Part shown: piece after piece, positions 46,862 to 56,293 of the stretch
Numbering within the stretch: position 1 is the stretch's first letter
Layout: every line of letters begins with the position of its first letter
Assembly (NCBI RefSeq): GCF_007827045.1
Contig: NZ_RPFW01000001.1
Location: 1,526,519-1,590,518, forward strand
Direction: 5' to 3'
DNA: 64,000 nucleotides
From: Trebonia kvetii
GTDB taxonomy: Bacteria > Actinomycetota > Actinomycetes > Streptosporangiales > Streptosporangiaceae
Program-made: the position numbers and the translations under genes
Notes under the pieces: generated by a model
What the model was told of the DNA's origin: nothing
Seen by the model: the letters and a program-made list of their open reading frames with translations, nothing else
The model's database searches: none

Positions 46862-48226
46862 TTACTCCGAACGGGTTCCTGTTCCACGCACGATGCCAAG
46901 CACCTCGTCACGGATGGCCGCCGTCTCGACCTCGCTGGCCGCCTCGACGTTCAGCCGCAGCAGTGGCTCGGTGTTGGACGGGCGAAGGTTGAACCACCAG
47001 CCGTCGCCGGAGACCGTGAGGCCGTCGAGTTCGTCGGTGGTCACGCCCGGCTGCTGCGCGTAGATCTCCTTGACCCGCCGCGTGGTGCCCGCCTGGTCGG
47101 TGACCTCGCTGTTGATCTCGCCGCTGGCCGAGTAGCGGTCGAACTCGCTGAGGATGGCGGAAAGCGGCCGGTCGCCGTGGCCAAGTGCGGCCAGCGTGTG
47201 CAGCGCGGCCAGCATCCCCGAGTCGGCGAACCAGAAGTCCCTGAAGTAGAAGTGGCCCGAGTGCTCGCCGCCGAAGATCGCGTTGGTCTCGGCCATCTTC
47301 GCCTTGATGAACGAGTGGCCGACCCTGGTGCGCACGGGGATGCCGCCGTGCTCGCTGATCACCTCGGGCACCGCCTGTGAGGTGATCAGGTTGTGGATCA
47401 CGGTCGCGCCCGGCTCCCTGGCCAGTTCCCTGCTCGCGATCATCGCGGTGAGCACCGACGGGCTGACGATCTCGCCGCGCTCGTCCACGACGAAGCAGCG
47501 GTCGGCGTCGCCGTCGAAGGCCAGGCCGATGTCGGCCCTGTGCTCTCTGACCGCCGCCTGCAGGTCGCGCAGGTTCTCCGGGTCGATCGGGTTCGCCTCG
47601 TGATTGGGGAACGTGCCGTCGAGCTCGAAGTACAGCGGGATCGTCGTGATCGGCAGTCCCTCGAATACGGTCGGCACCGTGTAGCCGCCCATCCCGTTGC
47701 CCGCGTCCACCACGACCTTCAGCGGGCGGATGCTCGAGATGTCCACCAGCTTCTTGAGGTACTCGGCGTAGCCGGGAAGCAGGTCCTTGCTCGTCACCGT
47801 GCCCGGCTCACCCGGGTAGCCGGGCACGCCGTCGGCGACCATCTTCTTGATCTCGGCGAGCCCGGTCTCGATGCCGACCGGCTTGGCGCCCGCCTTGCAG
47901 AGCTTCATCCCGTTGTACTTGGCCGGATTGTGGCTCGCGGTGATCATTACGCCGGGAATGTCGAGGAACCCGCTCGCGTAGTACACCATGTCTGTCGAGC
48001 CGAGCCCGCCAGAGATCACGTCGGCCCCCTGCGACACCGCGCCGCGGCCGACCGCGGCGGCAAGCGGCTCGCTGCTTGTGCGCATGTCGTGCAGGGTGAC
48101 AATGGTCGTGGCCCCGGTCAGCCGCACGAACGCCGCGCCGACCGCTTCGGCCACGGCCTCGTCAAGCTCGTCGGGAGCCAGCCCCCGAACGTCATAAGCC
48201 TTGAAGATCTTGTCCAGATCCGACAC
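46862..48226 (-). CDS. manB: Phosphomannomutase / phosphoglucomutase
   Basis: 454 residues. Converts mannose-6-phosphate to mannose-1-phosphate for GDP-mannose and wall glycan synthesis. IFKAYDVRGLAPDELDE at the start, the phosphoserine loop VMITASHNPAKYNGMK (Ser near 100), the metal loop DGDADRCFVVDE, the sugar loop GGEHSGHFYF and the C-terminal RPSNTEPLLRLNVE phosphate site are all present. The GTG at 48226 has GAGGCGGGG in front. Heads the manB, Trm112, SIS gene row, as Rv3257c does in mycobacteria. Confidence 0.94.
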   Translation of the reverse strand: MSDLDKIFKAYDVRGLAPDELDEAVAEAVGAAFVRLTGATTIVTLHDMRTSSEPLAAAVGRGAVSQGADVISGGLGSTDMVYYASGFLDIPGVMITASHNPAKYNGMKLCKAGAKPVGIETGLAEIKKMVADGVPGYPGEPGTVTSKDLLPGYAEYLKKLVDISSIRPLKVVVDAGNGMGGYTVPTVFEGLPITTIPLYFELDGTFPNHEANPIDPENLRDLQAAVREHRADIGLAFDGDADRCFVVDERGEIVSPSVLTAMIASRELAREPGATVIHNLITSQAVPEVISEHGGIPVRTRVGHSFIKAKMAETNAIFGGEHSGHFYFRDFWFADSGMLAALHTLAALGHGDRPLSAILSEFDRYSASGEINSEVTDQAGTTRRVKEIYAQQPGVTTDELDGLTVSGDGWWFNLRPSNTEPLLRLNVEAASEVETAAIRDEVLGIVRGTGTRSE

Positions 48227-48339
48227 TTTCGCCCCGCCTCCTGGTGAGCCCTTCAACCTTCCAGGACCAAACCTATCGGTTGGGGATCCGTGGGGCGGCT
48301 AGGACCGGGGCGGCAGGGACCCGGGCAGCGGACCCGGCG

Positions 48340-48834
48340 CTAGGTCTCGGGCTGCGGCGCCGGCGCGGACCGCACCACGCGCAGGTGGCCGCGGCGGCCC
48401 ACTTCGACACCCTGGCCGACCGGCTCCGCGGCGGCAGGCCGCTGCTGGGACCCCTGGCGCGGCGCGGGTGACGCCTGGCGGGCGGAGGCCGCCTGTCTCG
48501 GCTGCGCCCCTGGATACGGCTGGGCCGCCGGATACTGCTGTGCCGCGGGACGGGGCGCGGCGGCACGCTCGGCGCGGCTCACGTCGCGCACGATGTTGGC
48601 GAGCGCCTCGAGGTCATCGGCCCGCTCCTGGGCCGGGTCTGGCGGCAGCCGGACCACGTCCCAGCCGCGCGGGACCACGAGCCGGGCCGCGTGCATCTCG
48701 CACAGATCCCACGAATGCGGGTCAACGTAGGCCGCAAGCGGGCCGAGCACGGCCGTCGAGTCCTTGTACACGTATGTGAGCGTGTAGACGGGAGTCTGCT
48801 TACAGGCGGTACGTGAGCAGCAACGGGAATTCAC
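48340..48834 (-). CDS. DUF3499 family protein
   Basis: 164 residues. The first 85 carry the family pattern: CCSRTACKQTPVYTLTYVYKDSTAVLGPL then HSWDLCEMHAARLVVPRGWDVVRL, with three Cys and a His that could bind zinc. The second half is a Gln/Pro/Ala-rich tail. The GTG start at 48834 gives VNSRCCSR. Conserved next to manB and the zincin-like gene in actinobacteria; function unknown. Confidence 0.85.
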   Translation of the reverse strand: MNSRCCSRTACKQTPVYTLTYVYKDSTAVLGPLAAYVDPHSWDLCEMHAARLVVPRGWDVVRLPPDPAQERADDLEALANIVRDVSRAERAAAPRPAAQQYPAAQPYPGAQPRQAASARQASPAPRQGSQQRPAAAEPVGQGVEVGRRGHLRVVRSAPAPQPET

Positions 48835-49033
48835 CAGCCCACCTCGCTCACCAGATCCGTTGAGGTCACGATAGCCCCCTGGACCCCCCGCAGGTATTCG
48901 CTATCGCTCACAACGGCTGACGGTACCTACCCGGAGGCTGTTATGCCACCACCCGGGCATGGTTCGCGATCGTGTCGTTTTGTCTGGCTCGGCGCTACCA
49001 GCCGGCTACGCGGCGGCGATACTCTCGGTAACT

Positions 49034-49510
49034 ATGCACCGCGGTGAGAACGACGCTGCTCAGCCGCCCCGGCTCCGGCGGCGGGACCGGCATGGTCGCG
49101 GCGTGCGCGGCCGCCTCGTACCGCCGGCAGTGCCGCTGTACAGAACCAGGTCACAACAGTTCGATGACATGGTTCTCGACGCCGTGGCACGTCTCGAGTC
49201 GCGCTGGGAGGCCGAGCTCGCCGGGGTGGAGTTCGCGGTCCAAGAGGTTCCCGAGGCCGAGGAACTCGTCGACGACAGCGGCCCGCTGCCGCTCGCCAGG
49301 ACAGTGCCAGGGACACCGGACTCGGGCGACCCAGGACGCCCGGCCACGCCTGCGCGCATCGTGGTCTACCGGCGTCCCCTGATGGCCAGGTCGGACAGCG
49401 ACGGCGAGCTCAGCGACCTGGTATTCGACGTGGTCGTTGAGGAGTTCGCCAGCTTCCTCGGCCTCGACCCCGAAACCGTGGATCCTGGCTATCGCGGCGG
49501 TCTCGACTGA
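49034..49510 (+). CDS. Zincin-like metallopeptidase family protein without HExxH
   Basis: 158 residues of the PF06262-type family: RRRDRHGRGVRG.LVPPAVPLYRTRSQQFDDMVLDAVARLE, then FAVQEVP, PARIVVYRRPL and DLVFDVVVEEFASFLGLDPETVDP. The position where zincins have HExxH reads VVEEF here, so protease activity is doubtful. The ATG at 49034 is preferred on homology; the longer frame from 48959 adds an unrelated leader. Divergent from DUF3499; same place as Rv3259. Confidence 0.75.
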   Translation: MHRGENDAAQPPRLRRRDRHGRGVRGRLVPPAVPLYRTRSQQFDDMVLDAVARLESRWEAELAGVEFAVQEVPEAEELVDDSGPLPLARTVPGTPDSGDPGRPATPARIVVYRRPLMARSDSDGELSDLVFDVVVEEFASFLGLDPETVDPGYRGGLD

Positions 49511-49519
49511 CCACACGTC

Positions 49520-51109
49520 CTAGGGCAGCACCGCGCGATAGGAGCTCCCCACCGGGGGCAGGGTGATCGACGTCAGCGCGCTCGGCACCGTCAGCAGCGA
49601 CGCCACGGGCGCGGACAGGCCTCCGGTGCCCGTGGTCACCACCCGGACCGCGTAGAGCGGACCCGATCCTGCCTGCGGCTTGATCACGATCGCGAACGGC
49701 TTTCTGCTGCCCGGCGGGCGGGGCACCGCCACTGCCAGGGAATGGCCGGCCTTCACCGTCACCGACTGATCGGCCGCCGGCGCCGTGACCGTGCCGTCGG
49801 AGCTGATCACCGAGATGCTGACCTGGGCGGCGGCGGACGGCGCGGTGAGCAGCAAGCCCACCGTGTCGCCCTTGACGGCCGGGTTGCCCGCGACCACCCC
49901 TTGCTCGACGACCGGAGCGGCCGCGCTGGTGAACGAGCCGATCCCGGCACCGGGAATAAGCACTCCGGCCACGATCGGCACGTTGGAGGTGAGCTTCAGC
50001 CCGGCCACCGAGGCGCCGAGGGAGCTGAGAGCGAGCGGGGTCGTCGCGCCAGCCGACGCGTCCACCGGCGCGCCGGGGAACTGAACGGCCTTGCCCGCCG
50101 GCGTGTAGGCCACTACCGTCAGCTGCGCGTCGGTCGAACCGGGCACGGTCACGAAGAGTCGTGCCGCGCTGCTCGCCACGGTCAGTCCCGGGATGACCAG
50201 GGTCGTCGCGGGCGCGGCCGCCTGCGGCAGCCAGGCCCCGCCGCCCTTGGCGCCCTCCCAGACCGCCGCGGCCACCTGGCCGATGGCCGCCTGCACGTGC
50301 AGCGCGAGCGCCTGCGAGCCGTGCACGTATGGCGTGATGTCCACGGTCGCGGACTGGCCCGGCGGTACCGTGACGGCGCTGTTCAGGCCTTCCTGCTCGC
50401 CGGTGTCGGTGAGGATGGTCACGTCGACGCTCGCCGTGACTGTGGCGGTGTTCATCAGGTAGAGCCGGACGGCGGAGGCGCCCGCTGACGTACCAGTGCC
50501 CGCGAACCACATGTCGGAGCCCGGGTGGGTGCAGCTCACCAGGCCCATGCCGGACGCGTCCGACTGCTCGGCCTCAAGGCCTTCCGCCATCTGGCCGGTA
50601 GCCGCGACCGTCGAGCCGCCGGTGCCCGGCTCGCTGAGCAGCGCCACCGTCCCAGGCGCGGACACCGAGACCGGACCCGTCGCGCTTGGCCGTGCGCTCG
50701 CCGAGGGCTTGCTCTTCGACTTGCCGCCGTGGGATGCCGTGGTGCCGGAAGTCGCGGTGCCGGAAGTCGCGGTGCCTGACGCCTTGCTGGCCGACGGCTT
50801 GGCGGTCTTGGTCGCCGGCGCGGTGGCGCCGGCCGACGGCTCGGCGAGGACCATGCTGAGCGTGGCGCTGCCGGCCGGCGTTGCGGACGAGGACTTTGCG
50901 GCCTTCGTCTGGGACGGCATCGCGATCATCGCGATGCGCGCCGTTCCGGACGCGGGCGGCGGGCAGGACCTGGTGACGGAGGTCACCGCGGCAGCCTGTG
51001 CGCTCGTCTTGGCGCTGGTTCCCGTCCCGTCCGACCGGGTCGCCCAAGCGACCCCGGTCACGGCGGCCAGGGCGAGCAGCACCGCGCCGAGCAGGGCGAG
51101 GCGCCGCAT
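49520..51109 (-). CDS. DUF5719 family exported protein
   Basis: 529 residues. The N-terminal signal-anchor MRRLALLGAVLLALAAVTGVAWA is followed by a Ser/Thr/Ala/Lys-rich linker (to about residue 150, with SGTAT repeats from two 15-base units near 50739-50775). After that come several Ig-like or beta-sandwich segments rich in Val/Thr. It is expected outside the membrane. The ATG shares one base with the glycosyltransferase stop at 51109, so it is coupled to it. Its usual partners (GT2 membrane protein, WhiB) suggest envelope glycan work; no catalytic motif is seen. Confidence 0.8.
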   Translation of the reverse strand: MRRLALLGAVLLALAAVTGVAWATRSDGTGTSAKTSAQAAAVTSVTRSCPPPASGTARIAMIAMPSQTKAAKSSSATPAGSATLSMVLAEPSAGATAPATKTAKPSASKASGTATSGTATSGTTASHGGKSKSKPSASARPSATGPVSVSAPGTVALLSEPGTGGSTVAATGQMAEGLEAEQSDASGMGLVSCTHPGSDMWFAGTGTSAGASAVRLYLMNTATVTASVDVTILTDTGEQEGLNSAVTVPPGQSATVDITPYVHGSQALALHVQAAIGQVAAAVWEGAKGGGAWLPQAAAPATTLVIPGLTVASSAARLFVTVPGSTDAQLTVVAYTPAGKAVQFPGAPVDASAGATTPLALSSLGASVAGLKLTSNVPIVAGVLIPGAGIGSFTSAAAPVVEQGVVAGNPAVKGDTVGLLLTAPSAAAQVSISVISSDGTVTAPAADQSVTVKAGHSLAVAVPRPPGSRKPFAIVIKPQAGSGPLYAVRVVTTGTGGLSAPVASLLTVPSALTSITLPPVGSSYRAVLP

Positions 51110-54100
51110 CAGGACTCACCGCCCGATCGGTCGCCTGCACCGCGCCAGCGGCTCGGCTTGCCGTGCTTGGACGCCCGGTGCGAACCGCGCTCCGACCTGG
51201 CGGGCCGCGACGCGACGGGCCAGGGCCCTGATCCAGTCCCCGGTTCGGGAACGGAGGGTGCGCTGTCCTCACGCTCGGGACTGGCGCCCCAGTCATTGCT
51301 CGCGTCCCGGTCCGCTGCGGCACCGCGGTCCGTGGTCGCCCCCCAGCCCGAGTCCGCGCCCCAGTCGGGAGACTCCCACGGCGCGCGTTGCGCAGCCTCG
51401 TCGCCCGTGGGCGCGGCAGGCTGCGAGCCAGTCCCAGGAAAGGAGCGCTGCGGGCCGCTCTGCCACCGGTCACGCGGCTGACCGCCGTTCGGCGCGGCCG
51501 GCTGCGAGCCAGTCTCGGGAACGGACCGCTGCGGGCCGCTCCGCCACGGGTAACGCGGCTGACCGCCCGTCGACGTGGCTGGCTGCGGGCCGGTCCCTGG
51601 GAGAGACCGCTGCGGACCGCTCGGCCATGAGTCGCGCGACTGGTCGCCGCCCGGCACGCCGGGCTGCGAGCCGGTCGGCGAGACGCGGCGCTGCGGGCCG
51701 CTGTCCCAGGCGTAGCGCGGCTGGCCGTCGCTGGAGGCGGCTGGCCGCGAGCCCGTCGCGGAGACGGGCTGCTGCGGGCCACTGTCCCACGCGCTGTTTT
51801 CCCAGGCCCTGTGCGGCTGTGTGCCGTTCGAGGAGAGCGGGGACTCCGTCTCCGGCTCCCCTGGCGCGCGCCGCGGGCTGGTCCCCCAGCCGTCTTGGCG
51901 TCTCCGGCCCGTCGTGGCGCCGGTTTCGCCGTCCTGCGCCTGCGGCTGAGATCCGCTGTCGCGCCGCGCCCACTGGGTCGTGGCACCGAGATCGTCATCC
52001 GTCCACGGGTCGCCTGGGTCCCAGGAGCCCGCGGCGCGAGAGCCGGTGCTTCTGGACTCGGAGGCCCTCGCGTCCGCCTGCTCGGCGGAGCGTGCCACCC
52101 AGTCGCCCGTCATGTCCCACGGCTCGCGAGATGTGCCTGTCCCGCGCCGGGAACCGCCACCCGCGGGGTCAAGGCCAGCGGCGCTGGCTGTGACTGCCAT
52201 CGCGTCGTCTGCCGCCGTCGTCAGGGTGCCGGTTTCGTTGTCTGTGTCGAACGTCTCGTCGTCGGCGCCGACGGCCCGCCGGCCCGGCAGGCGCTTGCGG
52301 GCAAGGCCGAGCCTGCCCGCGCCCGCAGCCGCACTGGCGAGCGCCGCACGGCGGCCCGTGCCGGCAGAACGCGGTGTCCGCTCGCCGCGCCCCGCCGTGC
52401 CCGCCGCGCGCCTGCCCTGCCTGGCCTCCCGCAGGGCGGCCAGGGCCTCGGCCTCTTCCACCGGATCGGCCCGCTTGCCGGGCAGGGCGAGCACGCAGAT
52501 GACGAGCAGCGCGAGCAGTTCGGCGACCAGTGAGGCGACGCGCGCGAGATCGTTCCTTGCCAGCGAGAGCTTGCCGCCGCCGGCCGGCAGCACGAAGCCC
52601 TGAGCCCACCCGTCGACGGGCGTCTTGACAGGCGTGAGCGCCCGCCCGTTCAGCTTCGCGGTCCAGCCGCCGTACGGCTCGGCCAGCACCAGGGTGCCGC
52701 CGCTGGCCGGGGCACTCGCGCCGCTCATGCTTACCGTGCCGGATGCCAGCGCCGTCGTCGTGCCATCAGCCGCGACCACGCGCGCCCGCGCCACCGGGCC
52801 TGTCACCTGCCACAGGTCATAGGTCGGCGCCTTGCTCAACGCCACGAGGCCGAGCGCCGCGTCGAGCCGCTGGGCGAGCACGGGATCTACCGGGCCAGGC
52901 AGCAGCACGTACCTGATGCCAAAGTCGCCGAGCACGAGCCCGGGATCGCCTGCGTCCGCGCCGTCCGGTGCGGCCAGGGCCGCGACCTCCCGGCTCAGCG
53001 CCGCCTGGGCCGCCGGGGCGACGGCCAGTTCCGGCTCACCGAGCGTCGGGTCGCCCTGCCGGACGACCAGGTAGTCGAGGCCGCCGCGGACGAGGCCGCT
53101 GCCCCCGCCGGAAGATGTACCGTCGGCGGGCCGCAGGATCACCGTCCGGTACTGCGGGCCGGACGCGGCGGTCGATGAGGCCGACACGAAGGCGGGCAGC
53201 AGCGGCGCGCTGATGCTGCCGACCGGGCCGCGAACGCCGTCCTTGACCCAGTAGACGGCGACGAGCAGCGGCGCGGTAGCGGCGGCGGCCAGCGCGACGC
53301 AGGCGAGCAGCCTGCGTGACCGGCCGTAGCCGCCCGCGGGGCCTGCCTGCGGCTGAGGGTCGCCTGGTGCGGGCGGGAGGTTGCCGCTGCCGTTCGGGAT
53401 GATCATGGCGAGCCACTGAGCGGCGGGCGCGGACGCGACGAGCAGCCCGAGAGCCGCGACCGCGAGGGCGACACCAGGCCAGCCCGCGGCGGGCTGGCCG
53501 CCGGCCGCCGGCGTCACGCTGGCCCGGCTGACGAGCACCGCGGTGAGCAGGCCCGCGATGGCCGTGGCCCAGCCCGCGATGATCATCCCCGTGCGCCGGG
53601 CGGGCAGCACGGTCGCGAGCAGGGCGAGCGCGAACCCTGCCGTGACCCACAGCGGCGGCAAGCCGGGGCCGCCGGGGCTGAGCGCCAGCAGCGCCGCGGG
53701 TGACAGCCTGGCCGTGGTCAGCCCCTGGGCGGACAGGCCCGCCTCGGAGAGGAAGGCGGACGGGCTGCCGAGCAGGTGCAGCGACCAGGGGAAGAGCAGC
53801 AGGAACGGGACGACCGCGACGATCAGCGCGTTGACTGGGTCGCCGGCGACGAGCCAGCGCCGCACGGCCACCGCGGCCACCGCGAACGCCACCCCGAGAA
53901 CCCAGGCGAGCGGCGCGAACGCGGCCGCGAGCGCGACGAGCAATCCGGTCGCCCACGCCGCGCGGCGCGCCTGGCGGGGCGCCGCGGTGAGCATCCGGCC
54001 GGCGCTGACCGCGGCGAGCGGCAGCACGATGAAGGCAACCGCGGTGCCGAGGCGGCCTGCGGCGACGGCGCCGGAGGCGACGGGGAGCAGCGCATACGAG

Positions 54101-55626
54101 GCGGCGAGCAGCACCCGGGCCGGGGTGGCGGTGACCAGCAAGCGGCTGGCCAGGTACGCGGTCAGGCCGGCCAGCGGCACGCAGCCGAGCAGCAGGACGT
54201 CGACCGCCAGCCATGCCTGGCCGCCGAGCACGGTGCCGAGCGCCGCGACCACTGCAAGGTAGGGCGGTGCGGACGCGGTGGAGCCCACGCCGACCGCGTG
54301 GAAGCCCGCGAGGTACTCGTGCCACAGGGCCGACGCGCCGCCCCAGGCGGGCACCAGGGCACCGCCGCCGAGCGGGCTGGTGCCGAGCAGCCTGCGCTCG
54401 GCGGCCAGCGAGACGATCAGCAGCGAGACGAAGAGCTGCACGCCGGGATGGCCGATGATCCGGCGCACGACTGACTGCGTGTCGACGAACTGCTCGTCCT
54501 CTTCCGACTCTTCCGCGCTCGCCTGATGCCTGCCGTCCGATGCCTGCGGCGGGCCGTTCGACACCAGCCCGGCGATGTTCTCCGCCAGCCGGAACAGGGT
54601 GCGCGCAGGCAGGATGAACTGGCGGACCGCGGCGTACCCCTCCGCGCGTCCCCTGGCACGGCGGCGGCGGCCCTGGAAGAGCCTGACCGGGTGCCCGAAC
54701 AGCCCGGCGACCGCGAAAGCGTGGGCGGCTGCCAGGTCAAGCTGCTTGGTGAGCAGGAAGTAGGCGGCGCGGACCAGGGACCCGGCGACGCTGCCGCCGA
54801 CGATCCGCAGCATGGGCAGCAGCGGAAGGTTCACGGCGAGCACGAACAGCGCGTTGCGCCGGTCGATCCGGCGCGCGTTGCCGTACTCCACCGGCCTGCG
54901 CCGCCGCGCGGACAGCTCACGGTGGTACAGCACCGCGTCGGTGACCACCTGCACGCGGTAGCCAGCCCCCTGGACACGCCAGCAGAAGTCAACGTCGTCG
55001 CGGAACAGCTTGAGCCTGGTGTCGAACCCGCCGACTTGCTCCCAGACGTCGCGCCTGACGAGCATGCCCGCGGAGCCGACGGCGAGCACGGCCTTCCTGT
55101 GGTCGTGCTGACCCTGGTCGATCTCCCCCGGTTCGATGCCGGTGATCCGGCGCCCTGCGCGGTCGATCGAGATGCCCGCCTCACGGAGGGTCCTGCGATC
55201 CTGGCCGTCGAGCACCTTCGGCCCGAGTACCGCGACGGAGCGGTCCCTGCTCGCCGCCCGCAGCAGCCGCTCCAGGGCGTCGGGGGCGGGCTCGCAGTCG
55301 TCGTGCAGCAGCCAGATCCAGTCGACCCGGTTGATGTTCGGGTCGGTCCGTCCGGAACGGCGCTTGGCCGCGTGCCGGAGAGCGACCTCGACCGCTTCGC
55401 CGTAGCCGGTGGACCGGTCCATGCCGAACACCGAGTCCTGGCCGATCAGTTCGGCCAGGACGGCCCCGCTGCGATCGCGGCTCCCCGTGTCCACGGCGAC
55501 GGTCTGCTCGACCGGGTAGGTCTGCGCGCGGAGCGCCTGGACCAGGCCGGGCAGCCAGCGAGCGCCGTCGTGCGCGATGACGATCGCGGTAACGGCATGC
55601 CTGGTTTGCGGTGCATTAGTTGACAA
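51109..55626 (-). CDS. Large multidomain family 2 glycosyltransferase
   Basis: 1505 residues. N-terminal GT2 domain (about 1-290): VIAHDGARWLPGL, VDTGSRDRSG, DxD-like LLHDDCEPAPDALE and FRDDVDFCWR. A large membrane part with about 12-14 helices spans residues 400-1090, and a hydrophilic, mostly disordered C-terminus (1100-1505) contains 27-residue repeats. Likely adds a sugar to an envelope glycan or lipid. The start is the TTG at 55626 (STNAPQTRHAVTAIV); ribosome site weak. Conserved between whiB and DUF5719 in actinobacteria, but the tail is specific to this genome as far as I can see. Confidence 0.85.
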   Translation of the reverse strand: MSTNAPQTRHAVTAIVIAHDGARWLPGLVQALRAQTYPVEQTVAVDTGSRDRSGAVLAELIGQDSVFGMDRSTGYGEAVEVALRHAAKRRSGRTDPNINRVDWIWLLHDDCEPAPDALERLLRAASRDRSVAVLGPKVLDGQDRRTLREAGISIDRAGRRITGIEPGEIDQGQHDHRKAVLAVGSAGMLVRRDVWEQVGGFDTRLKLFRDDVDFCWRVQGAGYRVQVVTDAVLYHRELSARRRRPVEYGNARRIDRRNALFVLAVNLPLLPMLRIVGGSVAGSLVRAAYFLLTKQLDLAAAHAFAVAGLFGHPVRLFQGRRRRARGRAEGYAAVRQFILPARTLFRLAENIAGLVSNGPPQASDGRHQASAEESEEDEQFVDTQSVVRRIIGHPGVQLFVSLLIVSLAAERRLLGTSPLGGGALVPAWGGASALWHEYLAGFHAVGVGSTASAPPYLAVVAALGTVLGGQAWLAVDVLLLGCVPLAGLTAYLASRLLVTATPARVLLAASYALLPVASGAVAAGRLGTAVAFIVLPLAAVSAGRMLTAAPRQARRAAWATGLLVALAAAFAPLAWVLGVAFAVAAVAVRRWLVAGDPVNALIVAVVPFLLLFPWSLHLLGSPSAFLSEAGLSAQGLTTARLSPAALLALSPGGPGLPPLWVTAGFALALLATVLPARRTGMIIAGWATAIAGLLTAVLVSRASVTPAAGGQPAAGWPGVALAVAALGLLVASAPAAQWLAMIIPNGSGNLPPAPGDPQPQAGPAGGYGRSRRLLACVALAAAATAPLLVAVYWVKDGVRGPVGSISAPLLPAFVSASSTAASGPQYRTVILRPADGTSSGGGSGLVRGGLDYLVVRQGDPTLGEPELAVAPAAQAALSREVAALAAPDGADAGDPGLVLGDFGIRYVLLPGPVDPVLAQRLDAALGLVALSKAPTYDLWQVTGPVARARVVAADGTTTALASGTVSMSGASAPASGGTLVLAEPYGGWTAKLNGRALTPVKTPVDGWAQGFVLPAGGGKLSLARNDLARVASLVAELLALLVICVLALPGKRADPVEEAEALAALREARQGRRAAGTAGRGERTPRSAGTGRRAALASAAAGAGRLGLARKRLPGRRAVGADDETFDTDNETGTLTTAADDAMAVTASAAGLDPAGGGSRRGTGTSREPWDMTGDWVARSAEQADARASESRSTGSRAAGSWDPGDPWTDDDLGATTQWARRDSGSQPQAQDGETGATTGRRRQDGWGTSPRRAPGEPETESPLSSNGTQPHRAWENSAWDSGPQQPVSATGSRPAASSDGQPRYAWDSGPQRRVSPTGSQPGVPGGDQSRDSWPSGPQRSLPGTGPQPATSTGGQPRYPWRSGPQRSVPETGSQPAAPNGGQPRDRWQSGPQRSFPGTGSQPAAPTGDEAAQRAPWESPDWGADSGWGATTDRGAAADRDASNDWGASPEREDSAPSVPEPGTGSGPWPVASRPARSERGSHRASKHGKPSRWRGAGDRSGGES
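51421..51825 (-). repeat. 81-bp tandem repeats in the glycosyltransferase tail
   Basis: Units begin at 51421, 51502, 51583, 51664 and 51745, an exact 81-base period (27 codons), each starting ctgcgagcc or a close variant. Copies diverge most toward 51800. The protein unit reads roughly QPRxxWxSGPQRSxPxTGSQPAA. The region is Gly/Pro/Gln-rich and predicted disordered. Confidence 0.92.
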
Positions 55627-55766
55627 GAGGTCCAGCGCAGGTCGGGGGTGAGGGCCGCCCAGGGAGACGGCAGACGTACCGGTTAGCCCTCCCCACAGGG
55701 ACGTTGTGAACTTTACAGCGCCCGCAGGACCCCGGCAGGATTACGGTCAGATGTCCCGTTGCCCGG

Positions 55767-56042
55767 CTACCCGACTTCCCGCTTGATGCGGCGGCGCTCA
55801 CGCTCGGACAACCCGCCCCAGATGCCGAATCTCTCATCGTTCTCAAGCGCATACTCAAGGCACTCTGCACGAACCTCGCAACTCCGGCAGACCCGCTTGG
55901 CCTCCCGGGTGGAGCCGCCCTTCTCTGGGAAGAACGCCTCCGGGTCCGTCTGCGCGCACAGCGCCCGGTCCTGCCAGCCCAGGTCATCCATGTCCTCAGG
56001 ACGGATCTCAACCTGCGCCAGCGGGACGATGACCTCAGTCAT
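55767..56042 (-). CDS. whiB2: WhiB-family iron-sulfur regulator (WhiB2/WhmD type)
   Basis: 91 residues. Four Cys (29, 52, 55, 61) for the [4Fe-4S] cluster: one in ALCAQTDPEAFFP and three in RVCRSCEVRAEC. The turn GIWGG and a basic ERERRRIKREVG tail complete the family. WhiB2 controls septation. The ATG at 56042 is spaced correctly from GGGAGG; the ATG at 56048 is too close. A good promoter lies at 56116-56145. Beside fbiA, as Rv3260c is. Confidence 0.95.
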   Translation of the reverse strand: MTEVIVPLAQVEIRPEDMDDLGWQDRALCAQTDPEAFFPEKGGSTREAKRVCRSCEVRAECLEYALENDERFGIWGGLSERERRRIKREVG

Positions 56043-56115
56043 GCGCATCCTCCCTCTCGGAGCCCCCTTTGACGCCCACCGCCATTCCCGTGGCGGTGAG
56101 AATCACACCAATGAA

Positions 56116-56145
56116 ATTACACCCGCGTGTCTTGCTTTAAGTCAA
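56116..56145 (-). promoter_or_regulatory. Likely housekeeping-type promoter of whiB2
   Basis: On the minus strand TTGACT (56145-56140) and TGTAAT (56121-56116) are spaced 18 bases, a near-consensus sigma70-type pair in an unusually AT-rich pocket. It implies a start near 56109 and a 5' leader of about 65 bases. The rest of the whiB2-fbiA gap shows no gene. Confidence 0.65.
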
Positions 56146-56293
56146 GCGAGAAAGGTGATAGTGGCCCCCTGCTTGTCCAAGATGTGCGGTAAGTTCTCCA
56201 AAAAACTTCACAGTGCACCGAGGCGGTCGCGATCCGTGATTGCCTCGGCCCCGCGCACCCCGCCGGGCGGGCGGACCTGACAGACTTACAGCC

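Noticed and set aside
50496..52193. 565-codon plus-strand frame across the DUF5719 and glycosyltransferase genes
   Set aside because: Antisense to two coupled genes with clear domains; the translation is low-complexity.
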